Source: Telluribacter humicola
GTDB lineage: Bacteria; Bacteroidota; Bacteroidia; Cytophagales; Spirosomataceae
Direction: 5' to 3'
DNA: 64,000 bases
Assembly: GCF_017355935.1 (NCBI RefSeq)
Contig: NZ_JAFIQT010000001.1
Span: forward strand, 1,178,001-1,242,000
Shown here: positions 25,546 through 34,018 of the stretch, one piece after another
How the letters are laid out: every line of letters begins with the position of its first letter
Position numbering within the stretch: the stretch's first letter is position 1
Position numbers and translations under genes: made by a program
The notes under the pieces: generated by a model
What the model saw: the letters and a program-made list of their open reading frames with translations, nothing else
Database searches by the model: none
What the model was told of the DNA's origin: nothing

Positions 25546-25579
25546 GCACTGCCAGTTTTTGCCCTCTTCCACCGGGCCC
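25546..25579. repeat. Partial end of the structured repeat
   Basis: The stretch containing GCACTGCCAGTTTTTGCCC followed by TCTTCCACCGGGCCC closely resembles the left terminus of repeat copy A (GTATTGCCAGCTTTC then GCCCTCACGGCCGGGC), which begins only 25 bases further on. It is best read as the remnant of another copy or of an earlier insertion. Confidence 0.55.
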
Positions 25580-25603
25580 TTCTGATCATTCTTAGCTTTT
25601 AAT

Positions 25604-25930
25604 GTATTGCCAGCTTTCGCCCTCACGGCCGGGCGGGCCCCGCCCTCTCAACGCCTCTTAATTTTATTTGGCTCCTATCGGGCCATAAAATAAGGAGGCT
25701 TATGAGAGGGCTGTTAGAGAAAAAAGATGCATAATTTAGTAACAATAGCATTTTCAATTTTATAAAATTGTTAGTCGTTACTAATAGGTAGTTTGCCAAC
25801 TTTCTCAGCTCTTCCCTAAGCCGACCTTAGCATGCGGGCTTTTGTGCGAAAGCCCTGCGCAGGCCCGCAAGGTATAGAGGCGTGGGAAGAGCGGGGCCCG
25901 CCCGGCCGTGAGGGCAAGCGATAGCATTAC
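25604..25930. repeat. Structured terminal-inverted-repeat element, copy A
   Basis: A 327-bp non-coding element. Its core is bounded by a perfect 25-bp inverted repeat (25619-25643 and 25891-25915, beginning GCCCTCACGGCC), extended outwards by about 15 imperfect bases. Inside, nested stems are visible: CCCTCTCA (25643-25650) with TGAGAGGG (25703-25710), enclosing GCCTC/GAGGC and ATTTTAT/ATAAAAT; a second arm AGCTCTTCCC with GGGAAGAGC enclosing CTAAG-CCGAC-CTTAG and GGCTTT/AAAGCC. A homologous copy with compensatory changes lies at 45947-46302. No open frame, target duplication or transposase is seen. It fills most of the gap 25418-26012. Confidence 0.85.
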
Positions 25931-26012
25931 ACGGTAGAGTTAGATTTTACCCGCTAGTATAGATTCTAAGTTTTTTCAAAAGAAATCAAACAACCCTAAC
26001 AACTACCTCCAA

Positions 26013-26942
26013 ATGCTAGACATCGTCATAGAAGCCCGGAAAGCCTCCATAGGGCCGGGCATGGATGTGCGAAGAATACTACCTTTCCGCCTGCGCCGGA
26101 TGGTAGGCCCTTTTATCTTTATGGACCACGCCGGTCCGGTGGAGATACAGCCACAGACGGCACCGGACATGGATGTACTGCCGCACCCCCACATCGGCCT
26201 CTCTACCGTCAGCTACCTGTTTGGCGGGCAGGTCACCCACCGCGATAGCCTGGGCGTAGAGCAGGTGATCCGTCCGGGTGAGGTAAACTGGATGACGGCT
26301 GGTAGCGGCATTGCTCATTCCGAACGCTTTGAAGACCCGGCGGCTCTGGCGGGCGGACAACTGGAAATGATCCAGACGTGGGTAGCCCTGCCCGAGCAGG
26401 ACGAGGAAGCAGCGCCTGCCTTTGATAACTACAAGCCGGAGCAGCTCCCCATCTATACCGATACCGGCGTATGGATGCGGCTGATAGCAGGAGAGGCTTA
26501 TGGTCTGAAAAACGGGGTGAAGACACACTCCCCCCTATTCTACCTGCATGTTGTGCTGGGCACTGGCGCTCGGTTTGGACTACCTACCGGCCATACCGAA
26601 CGGGGCTTCTACGTAGCCAAGGGGAGTGTGGAAGTAGCAGGAAGAGCCTATAGTGCCGGGCAGATGCTCGTCTTCACCAAAGGGGTAGATCCTATCATCA
26701 TAGCCAAAGAGCCCACTACCCTGATGCTACTGGGAGGGGAGCCGCTGGGCGAGCGGTTTATCTGGTGGAACTTCGTCTCCTCCCGCAAGGAACGCATCGA
26801 ACAGGCCAAGGCCGACTGGAAGGAAGGCCGGATCATCCTGCCACCTAACGACGATCAGGAGTTTGTAGCGCTACCAGAAGACCACTCCCGACCGGCGGGC
26901 AATTCTCCGACGGGCAACCCACCGCCGCAGGCCCTTTCCTGA
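26013..26942 (+). CDS. Pirin family protein
   Basis: A 309-residue bicupin. The N-terminal cupin keeps the metal site: two His in LPHPHIGLSTVSYLF, then His and Glu in GSGIAHSER. Also typical are ILPFRLRRMVGPFIFMDHAG at the start and MLLGGEPLGERFIWWNFVSS near the end, and the C-terminal cupin domain is complete. Bacterial pirins are iron- or nickel-binding cytoplasmic proteins; some have quercetin dioxygenase activity, others are regulatory. The final 20 residues are Pro/Gly/Asn-rich and probably disordered. Monocistronic, preceded by repeat copy A and followed by a terminator. Confidence 0.95.
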   Translation: MLDIVIEARKASIGPGMDVRRILPFRLRRMVGPFIFMDHAGPVEIQPQTAPDMDVLPHPHIGLSTVSYLFGGQVTHRDSLGVEQVIRPGEVNWMTAGSGIAHSERFEDPAALAGGQLEMIQTWVALPEQDEEAAPAFDNYKPEQLPIYTDTGVWMRLIAGEAYGLKNGVKTHSPLFYLHVVLGTGARFGLPTGHTERGFYVAKGSVEVAGRAYSAGQMLVFTKGVDPIIIAKEPTTLMLLGGEPLGERFIWWNFVSSRKERIEQAKADWKEGRIILPPNDDQEFVALPEDHSRPAGNSPTGNPPPQALS

Positions 26943-26969
26943 TAGAAGAGAAAACAGAATATAAGCGAT

Positions 26970-27014
26970 AAAACGAATACGCCTCCCTTGTCTCAGGGGA
27001 GGCGTATTCGTTTT
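26970..27014 (+). terminator. Intrinsic terminator of the pirin gene
   Basis: A perfect 18-bp stem (26970-26987 with 26997-27014) ending in TTTT, with a 9-base loop, 28 bases after the stop codon. Confidence 0.9.
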
Positions 27015-27248
27015 AGGTAGATTGATAATGGTAGTAAAGGCATTCTACCGGCATTTGTTCATAAGCCTTTACCTATAAGATTATCCCCATAAGTACTCCT
27101 TAAGCCCTATGTAAGGTACTCGCATAGCCCTAGCCTGTGACTTCAAAAAAAATCTTCATCTGCCGGGCATTTTCTGTTTCCGTGTTTCGCGTTTTAGCGA
27201 CTAAGGCAGTGGTTATATTAATCACTTCACATTTAACCTTTTACTTCT

Positions 27249-27656
27249 ATGAAAAATTTTCAGGACACACTGGATCATGAGCCCATGGCCGCCACCTCAT
27301 TACAAGGTGAAGTTATTCAAACAGTTGACGAGGCAGAGATCAAATCCCTTTTTCCGGGCGGGTCAGATCTTTCGGCTCAGAATCTTCATGGGGTCGGATT
27401 CACCTACCGGCACGACTGGGGAAATCACAACGGACAGAAAACCTATACGCTCAATATAGGATCTGTCAATGCGAATTCCCGGGTATTTGTATCAGCTACT
27501 GAATTTGGGGGAGGCGCTAACGAAGGCTTTATCGGAAATTCCCGTTATACCGTGCATAATGTTGCCGTTCGGAACGGGGCCATTGTGGTAAGGCTTAATG
27601 TAGAGTGGAATTCTCCCATCCGGGTGCGCATGGACTACCTGATAGTCAACCCGTAG
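27249..27656 (+). CDS. Small protein of unknown function upstream of the subtilisin gene
   Basis: A 135-residue protein without signal peptide. After a polar lead it appears beta-rich (VGFTYRHDWGNHNGQKTYTL, VFVSATEFGGGANEGFIG, GAIVVRLNVEWNSPIRVRMD), compatible with an immunoglobulin-like or jelly-roll fold. I do not recognise a family. It lies 93 bases before the subtilisin gene on the same strand and probably shares its transcript, so it could be a substrate, a partner or an accessory of the protease (inference). Confidence 0.75.
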   Translation: MKNFQDTLDHEPMAATSLQGEVIQTVDEAEIKSLFPGGSDLSAQNLHGVGFTYRHDWGNHNGQKTYTLNIGSVNANSRVFVSATEFGGGANEGFIGNSRYTVHNVAVRNGAIVVRLNVEWNSPIRVRMDYLIVNP

Positions 27657-27749
27657 AGACCGGGTTCCGGTGGCACCTCCGGGTGCCCTATCCATTACTT
27701 CTCAGGGACTTCAGTCCCATCAAGTTCAACTCCAAAAAATGTTACTATC

Positions 27750-29117
27750 ATGGCAAAGAAAACCAATGGCTCCTCTGGGGGCTCGTCCTCCAATGGAGTT
27801 TCCTCTTCGGTAGAAGAACTCCTGCTCGCCGCAATGGAACGCGGCGACGATAGCCTTGAAACGGGCCGTTATCTGGTAACCTTCAAAGAGGGAGCCAGCG
27901 AAGACGGCCTGCGCTCCCTGGGTACTACGCAGGGTATGCGCGTAGCCGACGCCCGTGACTTCGAGGACCAGGCCGCTACGCTGGAAAATGTAGGAGATGC
28001 CGATGCGCTGGTATTTCCGGAAATCAACGTAGCGCTGATCGGTGGAGAGGCTGCGCAGGAGCGAAGTATGAATGCTCAGTTCGAGATTGCCAGTGATAGC
28101 CCCATTGAGTCCATCGATCCTGAGTACTTTCAGTTTGCTGCCCAGTACGCTCAGTTGGCCGAACCCACCACTACCGGCTCCGCCGAGTTTTTGCGTGGAT
28201 TTCTGCAGGCTACGGAAATCATCGCTAAGGAGATGCGTATCAACGGGTATGGCAATGGTCACTCGCAGGTAGAGCTCGAAGAAGAGATACAAGTACTTGG
28301 TGCTACCTGGGGGCTGAATGCCTGTAAGGTACCTCCTAGTGTCCGTAGTGGGGTGGGCATCAAGGTAGCTGTACTGGACACCGGGTTTGATCTGGGACAT
28401 CCCGACTTTGCGGGGCGTCCTATTGCGAGCCGGTCCTTTGTCGGTCAGCCGGTACAGGATCTGAATGGACACGGTACCCATTGTACCGGTACTGCCTGCG
28501 GTCCCAAGGCCCCGGCGGGTACCACGCCCCGCTATGGTATTGGCTTTCGCTCCTCTATCTTCATTGGTAAAGTACTGACCAACTCAGGATCAGGTACCAT
28601 GGCCGGAGTACTGGCGGGCATGAACTGGGCTATTGCTAACAAGTGTGCTGTGATCTCGATGTCATTAGGAGCCCCCATAGGTGTGCAGCCAGCCTACACC
28701 GCGGCAGGTCAGGCCGCCCTGAACAATAACTGTCTGATCATTGCGGCAGCAGGTAATCACGCTGGGCCGACGGGTGCACCTGCCAACTCTCCTACTGTTA
28801 TGGCAGTAGCCTCGCTTGATTCCACCCTGAGACCAGCATCTACCTCTGCGTTCGGAAAGATTGATATATCAGGTCCGGGTGTAAATATATTCTCATCCTG
28901 GCCTCGTCCTACCCGGTACAGAACCATCAGTGGTACCAGTATGGCTACCCCGCATGTGGCAGGTTGCGCAGCCTTATGGGCTGAGACCTCCCCTAATATG
29001 CGGGGTATTACGTTATGGCGCAAGTTAGAGCAGACGGCCAGACGATTCCCACCGTTTTTCCCGCCGTACCCACCTAAACATCCTCGGGTAGGAGCCGGAC
29101 TTGTGCAAGCTCCCTGA
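27750..29117 (+). CDS. S8 family subtilisin-like serine protease without signal peptide
   Basis: A 455-residue protease with the intact catalytic triad: Asp210 in VAVLDTGFDLGHPDF, His241 in DLNGHGTHCTGTACG and Ser397 in SGTSMATPHVAGCAALW; the oxyanion Asn is in AAAGNHAGP. Residues about 25-105 look like an inhibitor I9-type propeptide (TGRYLVTFKEGASEDGLRSL), and about 105-190 are a linker not found in compact subtilisins. The N-terminus is MAKKTNGSSGGSSSNGVSSS, a low-complexity polar tail rather than a secretion signal, so the enzyme is intracellular or exported by another route. The neighbouring small genes may belong with it. Confidence 0.93.
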   Translation: MAKKTNGSSGGSSSNGVSSSVEELLLAAMERGDDSLETGRYLVTFKEGASEDGLRSLGTTQGMRVADARDFEDQAATLENVGDADALVFPEINVALIGGEAAQERSMNAQFEIASDSPIESIDPEYFQFAAQYAQLAEPTTTGSAEFLRGFLQATEIIAKEMRINGYGNGHSQVELEEEIQVLGATWGLNACKVPPSVRSGVGIKVAVLDTGFDLGHPDFAGRPIASRSFVGQPVQDLNGHGTHCTGTACGPKAPAGTTPRYGIGFRSSIFIGKVLTNSGSGTMAGVLAGMNWAIANKCAVISMSLGAPIGVQPAYTAAGQAALNNNCLIIAAAGNHAGPTGAPANSPTVMAVASLDSTLRPASTSAFGKIDISGPGVNIFSSWPRPTRYRTISGTSMATPHVAGCAALWAETSPNMRGITLWRKLEQTARRFPPFFPPYPPKHPRVGAGLVQAP

Positions 29118-29136
29118 GCCCATGCGAAACAGAACC

Positions 29137-29170
29137 GTTGCCAGTAGGTACTTTGTTGCCTGCTGGCAAC
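29137..29170 (+). terminator. Hairpin after the subtilisin gene
   Basis: GTTGCCAG (29137-29144) pairs with CTGGCAAC (29163-29170) around an 18-base loop, followed by TTTATCTT. It lies 19 bases after the stop and is probably a terminator or attenuator before the propeptide-like gene. Confidence 0.55.
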
Positions 29171-29262
29171 TTTATCTTATGTTTACAAGAGGATTCTTTA
29201 TTGTCCTGTTATTTCAGGCGCTGGTTGCCGATCAGCAATCAGCGATAACTACTAACACTGCT

Positions 29263-29502
29263 ATGTCTGAAAGCAAAAAATGGATTGTGACCACTACTGG
29301 TGAAAGAGACCTGGATGAAGTCCGGCAGGACCTCACCAAAAAGGGCTTTAAAGTGGAGCAGGTACTGGATCAGATCGGCTGCCTGACTGGCTCGGCCAGT
29401 GAGGAGGTGGCTCACCAGCTACGATCTATGCCCGGCATTGCTGATGTCTCACCGGATGCGGACATCCAACTACCCCCGGCCGATGATCCTGTAACCTGGT
29501 AG
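29263..29502 (+). CDS. Stand-alone inhibitor I9/propeptide-like protein
   Basis: A 79-residue protein from the ATG at 29263 (MSESKKWIVTTTGERDLDEV). The pattern strand-helix-strand-helix-strand (KGFKVEQVLDQIGCLTGSAS, SMPGIADVSPDADIQLP) is that of the I9 propeptide fold, which inhibits and helps fold subtilisins. Encoded just after an S8 protease, it may inhibit it in trans or protect the cell (inference). An alternative ATG at 29179 would add MFTRGFFIVLLFQALVADQ, which resembles a signal peptide, but that start sits 9 bases after a terminator-like hairpin; the shorter form is preferred with limited certainty. Confidence 0.7.
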   Translation: MSESKKWIVTTTGERDLDEVRQDLTKKGFKVEQVLDQIGCLTGSASEEVAHQLRSMPGIADVSPDADIQLPPADDPVTW

Positions 29503-29585
29503 CTGGCTTCGGTAGCCCTATCCGATACCGCCGCTACAGGTACCCTCAGGAAGGGGAAAAACACGTTTAAAGAAAGAGTATAAAT

Positions 29586-29622
29586 GCAATGCGCCTCTCC
29601 TGAAGCAGGAGAGGCGCATTGC
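29586..29622. terminator. Strong hairpin between propeptide-like gene and TonB receptor gene
   Basis: A perfect 16-bp GC-rich stem (GCAATGCGCCTCTCCT at 29586-29601 with its complement at 29607-29622) and a 5-base loop in the gap between convergent genes. Bidirectional use is likely. Confidence 0.82.
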
Positions 29623-29696
29623 TACCTATGACTTACTGATAGACAACTTCTTTCTCCCGCTGAGGAGACCGAGAAGGTGTAAAAGGAATGTCTTCC

Positions 29697-32252
29697 TTAT
29701 AGGCGAATATTGAATTTTGCAAACCAGAACGCCCCGTTGCTACCCATCTGCACCGGGTCCCAGGCTCCACCCGTCTCGGTTACCAGCGGGCTGGACATCG
29801 TAGGATACACATTGAAAACATTGGAGCCACCCACCGTCAGCCCCAGGTGCGGACTCAGTCGGTAGCCGAGCGAAACATCCGTTACTACTTTGGGTGCATA
29901 GATATCCAGATTATTCTCGTCGTAGTCCCAGTTCGCCAGTTGTACCTCACCGAAGCGGATAGCGCGCACGATAAAGCTCCACTTGTTGATGCCGTAATCC
30001 AGCGTCAGGTTGATCTTGGACGGTGGCGCTGACGCCCGCAGAAAGTACTGCTCCCTCAGGTCAAAGTATATATCTTTCTTACCGGCCAGCTTTTCGGTAG
30101 TCTGGATATCCGTTTTCGGGTCGAAGTCCAGCCGGTTGAAGTTAGCAGCCAGCGTGGTGCTGAGGCGTCCCCGGCCGATGGGAGCCAGGTGGGCCAGGAT
30201 AATGTCCATACCCAGTGTGCGGGTGGAGATGGCGTTGGTAAAGAACTGCGCTTTCTCTACCCCCAGCCGCAGCAGGTCTGCTCCGATCACGTCGTCCTGG
30301 TCATCAAACTGCCCTGTAAGTACCACCCGGTCCCGGATCTTAACATAGTACCCATCTACAGTCAGGCTCAGATTGCCACCCAGCCGACTGGTAAAGCCCA
30401 GACTGGCGTTGGTGGAGGTTTCCTGCTTCAGCGGAGGGATACCCAGCGCCTGCGTCACGGGACTGTTGTTGCGGGCCAGCAGGGCCTGCACTGCCTGTCC
30501 GTTGACAAAGTTGGTAAAGGTGGAGTTGAAGTAGATCTGCGCCAGCGACGGAGCCCGAAAACCCGTACTGAGAGTACCACGCAGCGTAAAGGCCGGACTC
30601 ACCTTTAGGCGGCTCGACAGCTTCCCGTTCAGCGTACTTCCAAAATCACTGTAATTCTCAAATCGCAGGGCCGCACCTACCATGAAAGCCCGGGTAAAGT
30701 CAGCCTCGGCGTCGAAGTAGACGCCCACATTGGAGCGGCTCGCCTGTACCTCGTCACCGGGTTGGAAACCCGGGAAGCCCTGCGAACCGGCCGGTTTGGT
30801 GATGTCGTAGGCCCGGTAGGAGCCTTCTTCACCGGCAAAGATCTGGTACCACTCCTGGCGGTACTCGGCCCCAAAGGCCAGGTTCAGGCCCTGCAGTTTA
30901 TCCTTAAAGAAGCGGGTAAAGTTGAGGCTCGTTACATTCTGCTGCAGTTGAAAGCCTCCCGCGTCAAATGCCGTAGGCGACTGCTCGCCCAGCGAAACGT
31001 TCAGCGTATTGTTCACTCCGAAGAGAAACCGGTTGGAGCCAAACACATTGCCAAAGTCACCCGCCCAGCCTTTCAGATCAAACCGGATACCGGCCGCCAG
31101 TGACCCATCCACAATATCACTGGAAATGATCGGATCAAATCCATTGGGATAAATGGCCGGTAGATTGCGGTCACTATCCGCGAAGCGCGTCCAGGCGTAG
31201 GCATCGCCCTTGCGCAGGTTTAACCCACCAAAGGCATACAGCCGGGCGTTGCCGCTGACGGGTATTTCCGAATTGGCATAGAACGACGTGTTCTGGATCT
31301 TAGGATCACCGTACTGGCGGCGCTGCAGCTCATCTTCGGGAGAGGTATTGGCCCGGTTGGTATGGTCGCGGAAGTTGTAGTCGGCCGTCAGGTTCAGGAA
31401 GCCATCCTTCCCGATCCGCCAGCCGTAGTTGCCGTTGACGTTAAGGTTGCCCCCGTCAAATTTCCTGTCATCGTAGCGGTAGCTGGCCGAGTAGGTCCCG
31501 AAGTTGAGGTTCCCCGTAAATTCGTTGACATTAGATTTTAGTACGATGTTGATCACCCCCGCAATGGCGTCTGAGCCGTACTGAGCCGAAGCCCCGTCGC
31601 GCAGTACCTCGATCCGCTCGATGGCCGCCGCCGGAATGGCATTAAGGTCAGTGCCGGTATTGCCCCGGCCGCGGGTACCAAATATATTCACCAGCGACGA
31701 CTGGTGCCGCCGCTTGCCGTTAACCAGTACCAGCGTCTGATCTGGGCCCAGCCCCCGCAGCGTCGCCGGGTCCACGTGGTCAGCACCGTCCGAGCCTGTC
31801 TGCCGGTTGGAGTTGAACGATGGTACCGTAAACTGCAGCAGCTGGTTGATGTCCAGTTGGCCCGTTTTGGTCGTCACCTCCCGGATATCAATCACATCAA
31901 TGGGAGCCGGGGAGTCCGTCACCGACCGGTTCAGGTTGCGTGACCCCACCACATTCACCTGTTGCAGCGTAGTCGTCTCCTCCATCGTGATGGCCAGGCT
32001 CGTCCGGCCATTGACCGGTACTTCCATCAGCTGAAAGCCCACAAACGATACCACCAGCACCGGATTGCCTGTCTGGGTAGTGATCCAAAAAGCACCACTG
32101 GCATCGGTATTAGTCCCATTGGTAGTGCCTTTCTCCACCACCGAGGCCCCCGCCAGGGCTTCTCCATTGGCATCCCGGACGGTGCCAGTAACTCTTTGCG
32201 CATTGGCCAGGTGGGTAAGGCAAAGCATAATAAATAGTAAGAAATTTTTCAT
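29697..32252 (-). CDS. TonB-dependent outer-membrane receptor
   Basis: An 851-residue outer-membrane transporter. Signal peptide (MKNFLLFIMLCLTHLANAQ), then a carboxypeptidase-regulatory-like domain at about 20-105 (RVTGTVRDANGEALAGASV), a plug at about 115-235 (VDPATLRGLGPDQTLVLVNG, AAAIERIEVLRDGASAQYGS, AIAGVINIVLK), and a long beta-barrel ending in WFAKFNIRL with the terminal aromatic-type strand. It lacks a SusD partner gene, so it is a solitary receptor rather than a Sus pair. The ligand is unknown; siderophores, peptides, vitamins or glycans are all possible. It sits at the border of the A+T-rich island. Confidence 0.95.
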   Translation of the reverse strand: MKNFLLFIMLCLTHLANAQRVTGTVRDANGEALAGASVVEKGTTNGTNTDASGAFWITTQTGNPVLVVSFVGFQLMEVPVNGRTSLAITMEETTTLQQVNVVGSRNLNRSVTDSPAPIDVIDIREVTTKTGQLDINQLLQFTVPSFNSNRQTGSDGADHVDPATLRGLGPDQTLVLVNGKRRHQSSLVNIFGTRGRGNTGTDLNAIPAAAIERIEVLRDGASAQYGSDAIAGVINIVLKSNVNEFTGNLNFGTYSASYRYDDRKFDGGNLNVNGNYGWRIGKDGFLNLTADYNFRDHTNRANTSPEDELQRRQYGDPKIQNTSFYANSEIPVSGNARLYAFGGLNLRKGDAYAWTRFADSDRNLPAIYPNGFDPIISSDIVDGSLAAGIRFDLKGWAGDFGNVFGSNRFLFGVNNTLNVSLGEQSPTAFDAGGFQLQQNVTSLNFTRFFKDKLQGLNLAFGAEYRQEWYQIFAGEEGSYRAYDITKPAGSQGFPGFQPGDEVQASRSNVGVYFDAEADFTRAFMVGAALRFENYSDFGSTLNGKLSSRLKVSPAFTLRGTLSTGFRAPSLAQIYFNSTFTNFVNGQAVQALLARNNSPVTQALGIPPLKQETSTNASLGFTSRLGGNLSLTVDGYYVKIRDRVVLTGQFDDQDDVIGADLLRLGVEKAQFFTNAISTRTLGMDIILAHLAPIGRGRLSTTLAANFNRLDFDPKTDIQTTEKLAGKKDIYFDLREQYFLRASAPPSKINLTLDYGINKWSFIVRAIRFGEVQLANWDYDENNLDIYAPKVVTDVSLGYRLSPHLGLTVGGSNVFNVYPTMSSPLVTETGGAWDPVQMGSNGAFWFAKFNIRL

Positions 32253-33130
32253 AGTACTACTTCATCGTTTAGGTTGGTTATCGGGATGTAATGTAATCAG
32301 TCAATGCACCAATGGCTAGTACTTTGCTACCATATATCTTAAACACCTTGTTGGAGAGGGAATGTTTTCGAGAGTTGAGGAGGCAAATACTGTAAGAAAA
32401 GTGAAGATGGAATAGCAATGTATAGTCCTTAGAGGAAGTCCAACAACATTAGCCGCAGCCATAATGATATTGACTAACAGTATCGTCTCAGGCAATGCAT
32501 CTCCAAAATATTCACCAGCGATAACTGGCGTCGCTAATTGTATTAGATAATTAAATTATAAGTAGGGTTATAATACAACTTATAAGTATTGGTAGTAGCT
32601 AATGAATAGCGTAAGTTACCGTTGGATAAATTTTGGTAAAAAAACTATATTGAAGTATGTGATTATTGAAGTCTCTTTAATAAATTTATCTCAGTTGCGA
32701 AACTTCATCATTAATCGGATACTTAATCAAGTATCATGTGATTTCAATCAGCGGTTAACTCTATTATACCACTTGATCATTAAGGAACTAGGCTTTATGT
32801 TGAATTGAGGGACTAGTCTCCTTGCCTTCAATTTTGTTGTTAATGATTTTAAAACTGGCTAATCATGTAAAGAAAATTTACTTGATGAAAGTCAAGAAAT
32901 AAACAATAGTTATTATACCTACTTATAGGTAAGAAATATTCATCAAAGTTTAACTGGTCGCATTGTTATATATTAGTTCCTTAGATCAGTACCTCTTTTT
33001 TTAGTACTTAATCACCAATGTAATAATTCCACTACATGAAAACATATGTAAGGGGTTTGTGTGTTTTTATTATTATTTAAAACTTAAACTATGAATAACT
33101 AATAATATACATAAACTTGTATAGCTACTT
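32253..33130. other. A+T-rich region without supported gene
   Basis: About 880 bases where base composition falls sharply. A 68-codon frame at 32602-32808 has no recognisable motif and is not supported. A short dyad TTATAAGT / ACTTATAA lies at 32556-32585. The stretch marks the left border of the accessory island. Confidence 0.6.
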
Positions 33131-33851
33131 ATGCTTAAAAATCAATTTTTATTTCTGACTCTACTCGTGCTAAACGTTGGAAGATTTTCCTTTGTTCAAG
33201 GGCTTTAAACACATGCAGATGGCATCCAAATTATAAAATTGACCCAACTGTTATTTTTTACTCTCCGTAATTGGAATGGTCAAATATTAGTTGATTTGGG
33301 TGACCCACATGTTGGTGTATATACAACAGAGTGGCAACCGTGGTCGGTCTGTAATATTGAACTTGATCCAGGAGTTTATTGTATGTGCCTTAAAAATATT
33401 AGTGGAAAAGTATCAAAACGATCAATTATGGTTTCTCTAAACTGGCAAACTCAAGTATTCTTTCTAGAAAAGAATAAAGGATTAGACAAGACTGAATAAG
33501 CTTAACTCTTCGATGCAAGTGCAATTCTGTCTGAGTTCTCTATTTTCATGACCAAGATAGGCAAAGGCTTCAAAGCTGCTAAAAGGATTTTTTTTGGCGA
33601 TGATCCAAGCTTTCGATTTAACTGAAATAGCTAGGCAGGCCTTGGTTAAAGGCCGCTATTCACTTTCAGAAGACCATTTGTCATATGCTAGATGAAAAGT
33701 TTAACAATCCGATGCTTGGCATATAGTGATGTCACTTATTTCAATAGATGATGAGCAGAGTGAATGGATAATTCTATCAGATGTAGTAAAGGAGCTTCGT
33801 GCCTTGTTACAGGATATTCGTCTAAATGTTGTATGGATAATGCTACTTTAG
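33131..33851 (+). pseudogene. Decayed gene of a multidomain protein (CHAT/caspase-type family suspected)
   Basis: Consecutive fragments in shifting frames read as one protein. Bases 33209-33499 give RNWNGQILVDLGDPHVGVYT, DPGVYCMCLKN and LNWQTQVFFL; 33549-33626 give MTKIGKGFKAAKRIFFGDDP; from about 33628 EIARQALVKGRYSLSED; in another frame MLDEKFNNPMLGI; and to 33851 LSDVVKELRALLQDIRLNVV. In-frame stops at 33206 and 33500 and at least two frameshifts separate them. From memory, this order of segments occurs in the non-catalytic part of caspase- or CHAT-type multidomain proteins of Bacteroidota; the identity is uncertain but the decay is plain. A signal-like 25-codon start at 33131 may or may not belong to it. 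Confidence 0.6.
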
Positions 33852-34018
33852 AATAAATATACACCAATTATAATCCATTGCTCTCTTCACTTAAAAGCTT
33901 GAAGATATCAAGAAAATGATTTGCAATTTATTTAAAGATTTAGGTATTTAAAAGATAATACTTAATTCCATTGTTAAGTTCATGGAAAAATAAACTTCAA
34001 CCAATTGTAATTAAGAAG

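Noticed and set aside
25604-25930. Interpretation of the repeat as a MITE of a DDE transposon
   Set aside because: No target-site duplication is visible at either copy and no related transposase lies in the window; the internal covarying stems exceed what MITEs usually show, so the class is left open.
32602-32808. 68-codon plus-strand open frame in the A+T-rich gap
   Set aside because: No recognisable motif, no ribosome site or operon context, and an A+T-rich region where chance frames are common.
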